A stretch of 35,180 nt of DNA from the NCBI GenBank assembly GCA_013306675.1, contig JABLUY010000315.1, forward strand, positions 1 through 35,180. The letters run 5' to 3'. Made by a program: the position numbers and the translations under genes. A model generated the notes under the pieces. It saw only the letters and a program-made list of their open reading frames with translations, had not been told where the DNA came from and ran no database searches. This document shows, piece by piece, positions 18,701 through 28,922 of the stretch. This stretch comes from Thraustochytrium sp. TN22 (taxonomy: Eukaryota; Sar; Bigyra; Thraustochytrida; Thraustochytriidae). Every line of letters starts with the position of its first letter. Position 1 is the first letter of the stretch.

Positions 18701-19170
18701 CCGAAGCGTCGCGCCTGTCGCACCTGTCCGCGGCGCTCGGCCCCGGGCCGCCTTTTTTTCCCGTCACCAACCTCACCGTCCGTAGCAGCTCGTGCATGCC
18801 TGTTGCGCGCAGCGCAGAACAGCGCCGTGCGTAGCCTCGCACCAGCAGCTCACTTTCACACAACGTCCTGTCCGTCGCGGGCACGGTGCCTGCAAGTACG
18901 CCGCGATGCCAGGGTTGCTGCTGCAGCGGGTTGGTTGCCTGGTCGCCCGGGCCCCTCAAATGTGCATGCATCCCAATCCCGCCAGCAGCAGTGACCATCA
19001 TCGCGCCTCCGCAGGTCCGCCCGGACTAATTGAAGTAATGGCCTAACAACGGATTTGCGTCGCTTCTGCAATGTCCGCGCTCGCGGTCTCAAGTTGTCCT
19101 CGCTTGCGCGCCGCCGCTTCGCGGCATTCGCTCCTCGCCTCGCTTGCGCGCCGCCGCCCGCCTTGCAAGC
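18701..19170. other. Intergenic region
   Basis: The 470 bases between the complex III gene and the ELMO gene contain a T-run (about 18753-18759) and a short near-repeat, cgcttgcgcgccgccgc (about 19102 and 19141), just before the next start codon. No gene is seen. Confidence 0.55.
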
Positions 19171-21102
19171 ATGGCGGACGCCATGCCCGCGGCGCTGCCG
19201 CTGCGCACGGGCACCAGGTCGGCCCGCCAGCCCGCCACGGACCAGGACCGTGACGACAATGACGATGGCCTCGAGGTCGGTCGGGTCGAGGTGAACCCGG
19301 AGGCCGTGCGTCTCGGTCTCACGGCGCGCAAGCCACCGGCTGCGCAGTCCAAGGCCTCCGGCCCGTCCCCGGGTTCGTCCTCGTCCCTGTCCTCTTTATC
19401 GTCCTTGCCGGCGACGCGCCAAGTGCCTGTGGCCAGCCCCGTCGTGAGCGCCGTTGCCGCCTCGACGGTAGACACGGACGCCTTTGGCATTAGCTATCGT
19501 CCGCACATGACAGCAATCGCTGGCGTCAAGGAAGGCGACATTCCGGACGCTTACGAGCTGCCGGGCAAGATGGACTTCGAGGACGAAGCGGACTTTAGCC
19601 GCGAGCTCAACGAGGGACGGGACAAGACCCAGCAGGGCGAGGACCTCGGCCCGGGCTCGAGCGGGGACTCGGACTCGGACTCGGACTTTGACTTCGAAGA
19701 GGCCGCGGCCCCGGAAGCCTCGGCTGCGCCGGCGAACGGCAGCAGCAGGTCTGAAGGCAGCAACTCGCGCTTCACCGCGCCCAAGCGTCCGCGCGGCGAT
19801 GCGGGAGGCCACGCCAAGCTGCCCGGAGCCCTCGAGAGCGGTGGTACCTCGTCGTGCGCAGCGGCTCTGGCGCCGGCGCCAGAGAGCAAGGCACCGGGGT
19901 CCGCAGCAGACGCGCTCCTCGACGCCAAGCTACCACCAGCTCCGCCCGGCGGCAGCGGTAGTGCCGAGTCGCTCTTTGCCGCAGTGTTGAACTTTTCCAA
20001 ACTGCTCCGCGAGGAGCAGACCAGCACGAGTGAGCCAAGGCGCCAGGAGCCGCCGCCGGCGATCCCGAGCTCGCTGGGCCGCAAGGGCACGCTCGAATCG
20101 CTCGCGGAGGGCGACGAGGAGGGTGAGGAAGACCAGGAGGAGAGCGCGGAGGACGAGGGCAGCGAGGGGGGGGACGAGGACAGCACAGTCGCGTGGGACC
20201 CGCAGGAGCCCATTCGGGCCGACCCGCCGCTGAGCCCCCTCCGCGTGGACTGCGTCCCTGAGCTGAAGCGAGGTCTTCGTGGGCAGGAGGAAGCGAATGA
20301 CGACGACGACGACGACGACGCGGACGATGAGGAAGTCTGGGACGCGCTGGCCAAGAGCCCGCAGCAGGCGCAGCCACAGGAGTTCCCGCCGGCACGGGTC
20401 CTCTTGCTCGAACTGGCCGGGGACGAGGCCTCGCGCGGGCCGAGGGTGAGCGAGGCCAAGCCGGCGAGCGGGCTCCGGTCGATGCTGCACCCGTTCCGCA
20501 GGGCGACTGCTTCGTCAACCAGCGCGAACGCTTGGAGCGATCGCGACGCCGTGCTCGCCGCGGCCAAGGTCGCGCTCGACTGGAGCTGCGGGCGCCACCA
20601 GTGCATCATGGAGGCGCTCTTCCAGCGGCTCACGCGCGGGGTTGCCCGTGGGTTTGCAGAGAACGCGACGCCCGGGCAGCGCTGGGAGGCCATTGGCTTC
20701 CAAGGCGTCGACCCATCCACGGACCTGCGCGGCTGCGGCATGTACGGCCCGATCCAGATGCTCGCGCTCTGCGAGGAGCAGCCGGGGCTGGCCGAGACCC
20801 TCGTCTCGCTCGCCCGTGGCCAGAGCGAGTTCCCGCTCATGGCGGTCTCGCTAAACTGGACGCTGCTTTGCATAAGGGCCGTGCGGCAGCGCGCACACTT
20901 TGGCAAGCGCTACGCCGCCTCCGCGCACGACGCGGCGACAGCGCTCTTTGTCGCGCTCTGGCAGGCCACATGCCGGGCCTGGACCTCGGGTGCGCACAAT
21001 CTGGCGAACTTCAACCTCCTCCGTGCCAAGCTCGAGCACGAGGCCATGCAGCGGCCTTCGCGCTTTATTGAGCGCACGATGCGCACTGTGTCAAGCCCTT
21101 GA
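19171..21102 (+). CDS. ELMO domain-containing protein with long acidic N-terminus
   Basis: Predicted 643 residues from the ATG at 19171. Residues 1-430 are mostly disordered, with acidic runs (DSDSDSDFDFEE; EGDEEGEEDQEE; DDDDDDDADDEE) and a few ordered patches such as FGISYRPHMTAIAG and SAESLFAAVLNFSKLLREE. Residues about 440-640 form an ELMO domain. The hallmark is RWEAIGFQGVDPSTDLRGCG (around residues 504-523), matching the W-x-x-I-G-F-Q-G-x-D-P-x-T-D-x-R-G pattern of ELMOD proteins and including the Arg needed by ELMOD Arf/Arl GTPase-activating proteins (R520). ELMO-domain proteins either activate GTP hydrolysis by Arf-family GTPases or, with DOCK proteins, activate Rac. No PH domain or armadillo region is visible, which favours the ELMOD type. 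It faces the acyltransferase gene tail-to-tail, 76 bp apart. Confidence 0.82.
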   Translation: MADAMPAALPLRTGTRSARQPATDQDRDDNDDGLEVGRVEVNPEAVRLGLTARKPPAAQSKASGPSPGSSSSLSSLSSLPATRQVPVASPVVSAVAASTVDTDAFGISYRPHMTAIAGVKEGDIPDAYELPGKMDFEDEADFSRELNEGRDKTQQGEDLGPGSSGDSDSDSDFDFEEAAAPEASAAPANGSSRSEGSNSRFTAPKRPRGDAGGHAKLPGALESGGTSSCAAALAPAPESKAPGSAADALLDAKLPPAPPGGSGSAESLFAAVLNFSKLLREEQTSTSEPRRQEPPPAIPSSLGRKGTLESLAEGDEEGEEDQEESAEDEGSEGGDEDSTVAWDPQEPIRADPPLSPLRVDCVPELKRGLRGQEEANDDDDDDDADDEEVWDALAKSPQQAQPQEFPPARVLLLELAGDEASRGPRVSEAKPASGLRSMLHPFRRATASSTSANAWSDRDAVLAAAKVALDWSCGRHQCIMEALFQRLTRGVARGFAENATPGQRWEAIGFQGVDPSTDLRGCGMYGPIQMLALCEEQPGLAETLVSLARGQSEFPLMAVSLNWTLLCIRAVRQRAHFGKRYAASAHDAATALFVALWQATCRAWTSGAHNLANFNLLRAKLEHEAMQRPSRFIERTMRTVSSP

Positions 21103-21178
21103 CCGATCAGGCGAGGGAGGGAGGACGGTGCCTGTGGCATTTCATGTGATGATGGATAACTCAAAGAGATTTTACGGC

Positions 21179-23871
21179 TTAGCTAGCGCCCTGCGCATGC
21201 TGCAGGGGTGGAGCCGAAGAGGATTGCGGACTAGACGAAGAAGACGAAGTTCGCGGCGAGAGCAGGGTCTGGCGCGGGAACGTGACGAGAAAGTCAATGA
21301 GGATGTCATGGAGGCGCGGCGAGTTGAGAATGGCGCGATGCTCGACACCGGGGACCTCCTCGATGCGGAGCGCGTCGCAGCGGTCCGCCCAGTTCTTGAC
21401 GTGGGCTAGGACGCGATAGGGCACGGTGCCGTCGCCAGAGCGGCGCATGCCGTCGGGTTGCAGCGTGGCGGCAGTCTCGAAGATGACGCCCTTGCGCAGC
21501 TTGAGGCCGCGCGCCCTGGCGTAGTCCGCTTCGAGGTGCGCCGAGGTATCGAGCGCAAAGTCGCTGGCGACCTTGTCGGAGCGCACCTGCTTGGCCTGGC
21601 GCTTGAACACGCAAGAGATCATGGTGTCGATGTTGACGCCATAAATCGCCAGGACGCTGGGTACGGGCGGCGCGGCCGTGGAGATGAAGGGGTCGCGCTG
21701 AAAAAAGTCGGACTCCCAAAGGCGCACCGTGCCGTACAGGCCCTCCAGCCGCAGCATGTCGATGGGCGCATAACGCACGTAGCGCGAGCTCTCCGGCAGC
21801 AGCGCGCGCGGGTGACGCTTCGACAAGGTCTGCGTGGCGATGGGACCGGCGCCGAGGGGCGAGGCCGAAGCCGGCTCTGCCGGCATGCGCGCGCCGGCCA
21901 AATCGTGCAGGAGCGCCGGCGAGCTCCAGGTGACCTCCATGGTGACGACCGCCGAGCACCCGAGGCGAGAGCTGGACTTGCGCGCGCCAGCGAGCGGAAA
22001 GGCCATGAGTGTGGGTGCCCCTGGCGCGTAGGCGGGCGTGAGCGAGTCCGCGAGCTTAAAGGTCGACCGGCACACGACGCGGCCTGGGTCCAGCCCCTTG
22101 AGCGCGCCGATGGTGCTCTGGTACAAGCGCTCGCCGGCGCGCGCGAGCCCAGACACCCCACTCGACGCGGCCGGCAACGAGGGCCCGCGCGCGCGGTGCA
22201 GCAGGCGGCGGGCCGCGACGTCCGGCGCAAGCGCCTGCTCCACGAGCTCCAGCGTAAGCAGGTCATCCTCGCCACCGAGCGCCACTGGCGCCTCCATCTC
22301 GAACGTGATGAACTCGTTGTCCCCATCCACGGGCTGCACAGGGTGCGCCGGGTTCGCCACGTACCACGGCGTGGCGAGCGAGGTGGGGCCGTACTTGATG
22401 CGCAGGCGCAGCTGGCCAAGGTTGCGGTAGTACACGGCGAGCTGGCGCAAGTCGAGGTCCGTGACGCGTACACGCAGCAAGCCCGTGTGCTTGACGACCG
22501 GCGCGCACCACGCCGCTGCCCCGTCGTCATCGTTCTCGCCCGCACCGCTCGCGTGCAGCTGGCCCCGCGCGTCCACCGGCAGCAGCAGCGGCGTGGATCC
22601 AAGCGAGCGACCCATGATGAGCGCCGCGTGCGGCGACAGAAAGCTGGTGGGCAGGCCCATGTTGGACCCGCGCACCACACTCGGAATAGAGCTCGGCGAC
22701 CCGAGCATCGGCCCCCCGATCGGCACGTACGTGTCAATGTGGCGGTCGATCCACGCCTGGCCGTGCGCGGCTTGCGCAAACCGCAGCAGGTACAAGCCCA
22801 CCTGGCAGCCCATGCTGTGGCACAGCAAGACGACGCGGCGGCCGTCGTTCTCCTCCACCATGCGCTCGATGCGCGCCACTGTGCGCGTAAAGTACGCGTC
22901 GCGCTCCTCCAGCACGCGCGGGGGCATGCGCCAGTCGTACGCGGCGGCGTCCAGGTCCTTGCCCTTTCTGTAGCCGCCCCGCCGCACGAGCGCCTTGATG
23001 ACGGGCCCAAACACGTACGTCTGCGCGCTCAGAAACAGTCCCGGCTCCAAAAAGTCCACGCCACTCAGCCCGTCAATGGCGCGCACGCGCACGCCTTCGC
23101 GCTCCGTCATGAGGTCCGGCTGCAGCGCCATGTGCACGAGCCAGTCGTCGCGCATGCGCACCTGCTCCGCATCGTCGTCGTTCGTGTCCAGGACGCTCGC
23201 GGTGCCCAGCACCTTGCCGGTGAACCCGAGCCTCTGCAAGCTCATCCACAGCCGCTTGCCCTTCCATCGCGGCACCAGCGTCGACTCCTCCACGCGCAGC
23301 GCACTTGACATGAACCCGGGCACGATGAGCACCGGCTTGCGGTTCGTGCCCGCCGGCACCTCCGCCTCGCTTGTCGTGTCCTCGTCCTCCGCGCTGTACG
23401 CCTCCGCCTCCACCTGCGACGCCGGCCCGTCCGTCGGGCTGAAGAGCGCTGCATCCGGGACGCCGCTCCCGTTGCTCCTGCCGCCAACGCCAGCGCCAGC
23501 GCCAAGACCGAGGCCAAGCCCGAGGCCAAGGCTGCTGTCCTCGATCTCCACCGCGCTCTCGTCCAAGAGCGTGCTGCCGCCTTCGCCCACCTGTCGTAGC
23601 AGGTCCGCCGCGCTCGCCGCTGATCCTGGCGTCTTGAGCAGGGACGATGACCGCGGTGGCGGCGGCGGCGGCTGGGACGCCGACGACGAGAAAGACGATG
23701 CGCCCTCCGTGTCATCGTCGCTGGTGAAGACGGAGTCCACGTCCTCCTCCATCAGCGGCGTCGCAAACGCCGCCAGCGACGACGTCCGCGGCGGCGGCGG
23801 CGGCGCTGTTGCCGGCGGCGGAGGCGGCGGCGGAGGCGGCGACGACGGAAGCGTTGACGGCGGCGGCGGTG

Positions 23872-23905
<34 letters not shown>

Positions 23906-24226
23906 TGAGCTGCTGTTACTGCTGCTCGACACCAACGACGTTGTGCGCGGCGGCGGTGGCGGCGGCAGCAGCGCCGGCAGCGCCGGCGGGGGAGGTGCGA
24001 ACGCCCTTGCCGACGACGCAGACGGCGACGCCGGCGGCGGAGGTGCGGACGGCGACGGCGACGGCGGAGGTGCGGACGCCGACGCCGACGACGGAGGCGC
24101 AGACAGCGACGGCGGCGGCGGAGGTGCGGACGCCGACGGCGGCGGCGGAGGTGCGGACGCCGACGACGGCGGCGGAGGTGCGGACGCCGACGCTGGCGGC
24201 GGAGGTGCGGACGCCTCGGGATCCAT
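21179..24226 (-). CDS. LCAT/PDAT-family acyltransferase or phospholipase with poly-proline N-terminus
   Basis: Predicted 1015 residues from the ATG at 24226 (MDPEASAPPPP); the frame continues open to 24643, but that extension lacks features. Residues 5-160 are proline-rich, with SASAPPPP repeats and long poly-Pro runs like those that bind profilin or SH3 domains. The lecithin:cholesterol acyltransferase-type alpha/beta-hydrolase domain follows: PVLIVPGFMSSAL (oxyanion region), the nucleophile elbow VVLLCHSMGCQVG (Ser471), and YVPIGGPMLGSP. Then comes an inserted region of about 300 residues, and the catalytic acid and base lie in SGDGTVPYRVL (Asp932) and GVEHRAIL (His963). LCAT/PDAT enzymes move acyl groups from phospholipids to sterol or diacylglycerol, or hydrolyse them. 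I see no signal peptide or membrane helix, so a cytosolic or peripheral enzyme is likely. The insertion and the poly-Pro head are unusual for the family. All three catalytic residues are present. Confidence 0.85.
23770..24215 (-). repeat. Poly-proline coding repeat region
   Basis: The N-terminus of the acyltransferase is encoded by tandem ggcggaggtgcggacgcc-type units (plus-strand view), translating as SASAPPPP-like repeats and pure proline runs. The antisense frame reads as an artefactual glycine-rich protein. Unit lengths are multiples of three. Confidence 0.8.
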
Positions 24227-24955
24227 GGCCAATGCTTGCCTACTGCTCGCTTCTCCGACGCGCACAACGCCAACGAGCGAGGCACCCCGGCCGACCCGCG
24301 CGCACGCACGTCGCGCCTGCCTTGGCCAGCAGCGGCAAGCGGTAATGCAATGCGCGCTGCGCAAAGTGATTCTGGGGACGGGGCGGCGCAGTGTGACGCA
24401 GGCCGCTCCGACGACCCGGGAGGTGTTCACGTGCCCTGCCTTCCAAGGACCGGCAAGCGCGAGGTGGTGGTGGGCGCGTTGTCGGTCGACGCCGGGAAGA
24501 CAAGGGCCGCGGCGGTAGAGGACCGTACAGCCACCATGCTGTGTCTCTGGCTGAACCGAATCAACGCTTCTCCCAGCGTCAATCACGGATAGGCGCGTCA
24601 GGACCAGGCGGGTGATGTGCGTCGCCGCAGGCACAGTGCTCAACTTTTACTAAATTGGCACACGGGAAGCAGGCGCTCGTGGACAGCCTCTACCAAAAAA
24701 CTCGTTCGGCAAGATCAAGTGGCGTCCCCGCTTCCTAACATCTCTCTCAGACTTTGTGCTTGTCACCACTTCCTCATTCTCTCGTGGAGCGCAGGATACA
24801 TCAGCAAGTCTCACTGCCAGCCCCGTGGACCGTGAGATTGCGCCACGGCGATTGGCGGGGTGCTCACCAACAAAGCTTGACAGCCGCGACTGTGCAAAAA
24901 CGAGTAAAAAACAACAGATAATTTTGACGACTTTGCGTGCAACTGACTGCTCCAG
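24227..24955. other. Intergenic region
   Basis: The 5' flank of the acyltransferase gene and the 3' flank of the kinase-TIR gene, both read from the minus strand. Composition falls from GC-rich to nearly balanced around 24640-24950. An A-rich stretch (about 24896-24915) lies near the kinase gene's end. No gene is seen. Confidence 0.5.
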
Positions 24956-27900
24956 CTAGGTAGAGGTCGCAGCCGGATCGGAACGCCGCAGTCGGCACGC
25001 ACGCTTGAGGAGCTCCCGAACCAACGCGGGGCGCTCGTGATCCACGACGAGGTGTCCGATTTCGTGATAGTCCTCCGCAACGCCCGACCGCCAGGTTAGC
25101 ACCTCGAGATGATCAAAGAGCTTGGCGCGGAGTTCGCCGTGAAAGTCATCCCGCTCGGGACTGGAAAAGTCCCAACCGCTCTCGACGGCCAAGAAATGCA
25201 CGTCTGCGAGCGAGTCAGGCAACCTCGGTTCGGCACCTTCCTCGCCGTCGCCAGCGCGTGAAACGTTTAGTTGGCGCTCCACATCCACGGAGCAGCCCGG
25301 CTCGAGTACCACAACGACGACCTGCGCCTTGACGACGTCGGCGGCGATCGTCGTCTTAGCGGCGCGAAGGTCGGCTTTCAACGCCTTGACTACCTCGGAG
25401 TTGTACTTGCCAACAAGTGCAATGACAGGCACGTCGAAATCCGAGAGAGTGACCTCCTTGGACCTGTCCAGAGATGCCGGCGCGTGGAACTCCGCGTGCT
25501 TCGCCAAGGCCTCCAGCATGGCGTCTTCCTCGTAGAGGCGCCGGCGGTATGGCAGTATCGTTCCTTTGTCCAGCGCCTTTTTCGCAGCGTCGATGAAGGT
25601 GTCAGGACTTGAGTCGGGGTCGAGGCGCTGTAGGCCTTCTGTGAGTCGACGCAGCGCCAGTACGAAGCGATACTTCTTGACGGCCTTGCGGGCCTTCGCC
25701 ACCGCATGCTCCCAGGTCTCGACCGAGGCCCCCTCGCCCGCTCCATCTCGCTCCGCGCGGGCCGCCGCCCAGTTGCGCTGACACACTGCCTCGTCATCCA
25801 TGGCACGCTTCATCTTGAGCTCCGTGAGCTCGTCATGCATCGTGTTGAACTCCTTGTCCCGCGTTTTGTGCACGTTGCGATACTCCCAAGGCACATCGTC
25901 GTGGTGCCACGGATGGAAGCGATCGTCCGTCTCGACAAGGAAGAAGATGCGGTTCTTGAGCGAGGGCTCGCCGTCGCGCCGGGAGAAGTGCTCCAGCGCA
26001 AAGCGGAGCTCCGCCAGGCAAAAGGGCCGAAAAAGCACGTCCGTGGTGAGGACCATCACGAAGCACTGTGAGGTGACGATGCCGCGGTACATGGTCTCCA
26101 GCGTGATCTCGGGCGCGCGCATGTCAATCCAAGCCGTCATCTGACTGCGCTCTAAACCCTGAAGCAGGTCCTTGACGATGCCCGCCGCCTGCGACTGCAT
26201 GTGGGAGAGAAAAAAGTGGTAGGTCGGCAGATCGATCAGCTCCGTCCGGAGAGACTCCTTCGCCCAATCATCGACGGTCAGCCTGGGCCTGGGAGGACGC
26301 ATGGTCTGCCGCAGGAGGCTGAAGCGGTTGTGGCTGGGGAGGACCCGCCAGTGAATGCGCAGGATCCGCAAGGAAAGGCGCTCGCGCTTCTCCGGCCCAG
26401 CACGAGGGGCGGTGATGGGCGAGGATGACGCAGGCGCGTCGCTCGGCGGAGGCGTCTTGTCGAAGAACGGGTGACTGAGGATCTCCGCGAGCGAAATGCG
26501 CTCCTCCGGGTCACCGCGCAGGCAGAGGCGAACCAGGTCTTGCGCCGCCGTGATGTCGTCCGAATCGCCATTCAAACCGATCTCCCGCTGCTTGCCTGCC
26601 GTTTGCGCGCTCGGGCCATGGTCTTCCGGCGACTGCGCGTGAATCCGCTCCAGCCTCTCCTCGTCCAGGCCGAGCCAGTTCATGAGCTCCATCTTGTCGC
26701 GGCGGTGCACCAAGTTGTCGTCCGAATCGTCCATCATAAAGAGCTTGGTGCCGGACAGCAGCTGGTACAAGACGACACCAAAGCTCCACACGTCCAGTGC
26801 CTCGGTGCCCGTGGGTTGCTTCCCGTCCGCAAACAGCCAGCGGGCGACCTCCGGCGCCGCGTAGCCAGAGCTGGTCTTCTCGCTGAGGGGCTCGCCCAGC
26901 TTGACGGAAGCGTCCAGGTCGATGAGCTGCCACTTCTCGTGCTGCGCAAGACCGAGACCGGCGCCCGTGGACGACTCTTTCCATTCCTCGGAGACACGGA
27001 GGGCGCCGGCCCCGTCGTCTTTGAAGGTGTGAGACTCCGACGCCGACACGCGCACTGCGTTGCGCGGCTTCACGTCGCCGTGCACGCGACCGCTCTCGTG
27101 CAGCTCGCGAAGCGCGTCGGCGAGCTTGTGCGCAATCACGCGGACCTTGTCCAGGTCGCGCCCAGCGAAACGTTCCGTGTTGATGGCCTCGAAGAGCGAG
27201 CGAGACCCACGCTGCATGATCAGGCACAGATTCTCGTTCTGCGCATCCTCCTCCTGCGGATCGTCCCGGTGCAGCAGGCCCAGGCAGCCCTCTAGGGGCG
27301 ACAAGCGCGCGTCGACCTCGCGCGCGTACTGCTCCTTGTCGCGCATGACCTTGATCGCGACTGCCTTGTTGAGCTTGATGTCGGTCGCGAAGTGAACTGC
27401 GCACGTGAGGGACTCGTGCACGGGCGGGCCCTCCGCAATGGCGTAGCGGTCCAGAAAGGTACCGTAGGTCCTTCCCCAGGCCTGCGTATCCGGGCGGGCG
27501 AGCACAAGCGATCGCACCGAGCGACCGCTAGAGTCCTCTGCACGCATGAGCTCGAGGCCAGACGCGAGGGTGAGCATGCCAAAGAGCTCCTCGCAAAAGT
27601 ATGCGGGCAGCGCGAGAAGTCCGTCGACGCGGCACTCCAGCAAAGTATAGAGGATGGGCAGCGTCTGGGCGGAGGCGGTCTTATCGGTCTCGTCAGGTAG
27701 TTCCAGCCAGGAGGCAGGGTCGCGAATAGCGAAGCCGTCGTGCATTATCATGACGTGCACGAAAGCAGCGAAGACCTCCGCCCTCTTGCGCGCCAGCGTG
27801 TGCGCTGCCGAGCTCCACACTTGCCCTTGTTCGCTGCTCAGGAGGTACTTGCGAAGCAGCTCCAGGCGCTCGTGCACGGCGAGGGGAGTCCGTTGAGGCT

Positions 27901-28032
27901 TCCCGTCAGAGTCCTCGCCACTCTCCCTTGAGAAGAGATCGTAGAAGGATAAGTTTTTTGTAGGAAGCCACGGCAGCCCTCTGTCAGAAGTGCTTTCAGC
28001 ACGATCTTTAGCTGTTCTCTCTTTCTCTCTTT
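24956..28032 (-). CDS. Protein kinase-TIR fusion, receptor-like signalling protein (5' exon missing)
   Basis: One long exon of about 1025 codons. The frame is open to 28102 but has no ATG before about 27750. A strong acceptor (ten T, then AG) lies at 28033-28044, so the start codon is probably in an upstream exon not identified. Parts in order: a conserved helical N-terminal domain (about 27930-27430: HERLELLRKYLLSSEQ); a protein kinase with VAIKVM (Lys codon 27350-27352), VHGDVKPRN (Asp codon 27074-27076), a DLD in place of DFG (26912-26920), YAAPEVARW and DVWSFGVVLYQLLSG; a TIR domain (about 26225-25880: YHFFLSHMQS, then SQCFVMVLTTDVLF and RPFCLAELRFAL), whose C-x-x-E glutamate (26009-26011) matches the catalytic Glu of NAD-cleaving TIRs; and a C-terminal region with an alpha/beta look (PVIALVGKYNSEV, AQVVVVVLEPGCSVD). 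TIR domains signal in immunity and cell death; kinase-TIR fusions are rare. No membrane helix is seen. It is homologous to the LRR-kinase gene at 32.4-35.0 kb. Confidence 0.78.
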
Positions 28033-28083
28033 CTAAAAAAAAAAGAACGAGGGGAGGGATGGGGAAGACAGTCTTAGAGGCGC

Positions 28084-28206
28084 TATGCGTTTCGCTTAGC
28101 AAGGGCGGTGGGAATTCTGGACGACTGACTAGGTTAGTGGGGTCTTAGATTTTCCTCTAGCAAGCGATTCGCAATCTTAGCAGACCTATGCGTTTCGCTT
28201 AGCAAG
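28084..28206. repeat. 20-bp direct repeat upstream of the kinase-TIR exon
   Basis: The identical 20-mer tatgcgtttcgcttagcaag occurs at 28084-28103 and 28187-28206, with related ctctagcaagcgattcgcaa between them. It lies in the presumed intron or upstream region of the kinase-TIR gene. Function unknown. Confidence 0.8.
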
Positions 28207-28319
28207 TGATGAGGGATATCCCGCAAGGGCAGTCGCCAGCTCGCGTGCTCTTATGTTAGTCAGTGAGTCAGTGAGTCAGTGAAACGATGTTGTAGGCCTA
28301 CTGGCGCCTACTGCAAGTT

Positions 28320-28922
28320 GTGCAGCAGTGCAGCTTTGCCGAGTCGGCCACGCTCAGCTTGCCTCGATAGAGCTCGTCCGCAAAAAGATCGCCCGCCACG
28401 ACGATCGTGGCGAGCATGCCGACCACGTTCAGCTCGCCCGCCTAGACGATCGTGGCGAGCATGCCGATCGTGGAACTTGCCCGACACGTCGACCGTGGCA
28501 AGCATGTCCACCTCCTTCAGCATGTCCACCTCCTTCAGCTCGCTCGCCTACTAGGCGTTGCTCGGAACGTCGACCGTGGCGAGCATGTTGTACAGCAAGT
28601 GCAGTTCCGTCAAGTGGGCCAAGCTCACCCGCAGCTCGCCAAGCTTGCGCGCCAAGAGATCGCCCGCCATGTCGACCGTGGCGAGCATGCCGACCAGCAA
28701 GTCTGAGATCTGCCGTGTCGGCCATTTTCCATGGAAACATTTTGCCGAGGTCCTGTTGGCGCAGGCTGTCTTGTAGGTCTCGTTCAAGTCGTCCAGGTCG
28801 GTGCTGTTGTGCATCGCGCGCACGTACGCGACATCGCCGAGGTCCTTCGAGCTGACGTTGAGCTGGCCTTCCAGCTCGTTGCTAGGAGGCCACCACCTCG
28901 TGTCGGCGCCATCCGGCGCCAC
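28320..28922 (-). pseudogene. Degenerate repeat region, possibly decayed LRR coding sequence
   Basis: Minus-strand translation gives recurring phrases such as GMLATVDMAGDLLARKLGEL and GMLATIVVAGDLFADELY, and an LRR-like LTELHLLYNMLATV. The DNA has repeated words, gtcgaccgtggcgagcatg and agatcgcccgccac (or agatcgcccgccat), spaced irregularly. Reading frames are broken several times, and no intact gene or splice pattern is apparent. It lies upstream of the kinase-TIR exon, so it may be a remnant of an N-terminal repeat region of that gene or of a neighbouring family member. This type of repeat differs from the IGDEG repeats further along. Confidence 0.35.

Noticed and set aside
19551-20906. A 451-residue minus-strand serine-rich open frame
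   Set aside because: It is antisense to the ELMO-domain gene. The Ser runs are the complement of Asp/Glu-rich codons.
22995-24518. A 507-residue plus-strand open frame rich in glycine and aspartate
   Set aside because: It is the antisense of the poly-proline acyltransferase head. The Gly runs are the complement of CCN codons, and the true gene has a complete catalytic triad.
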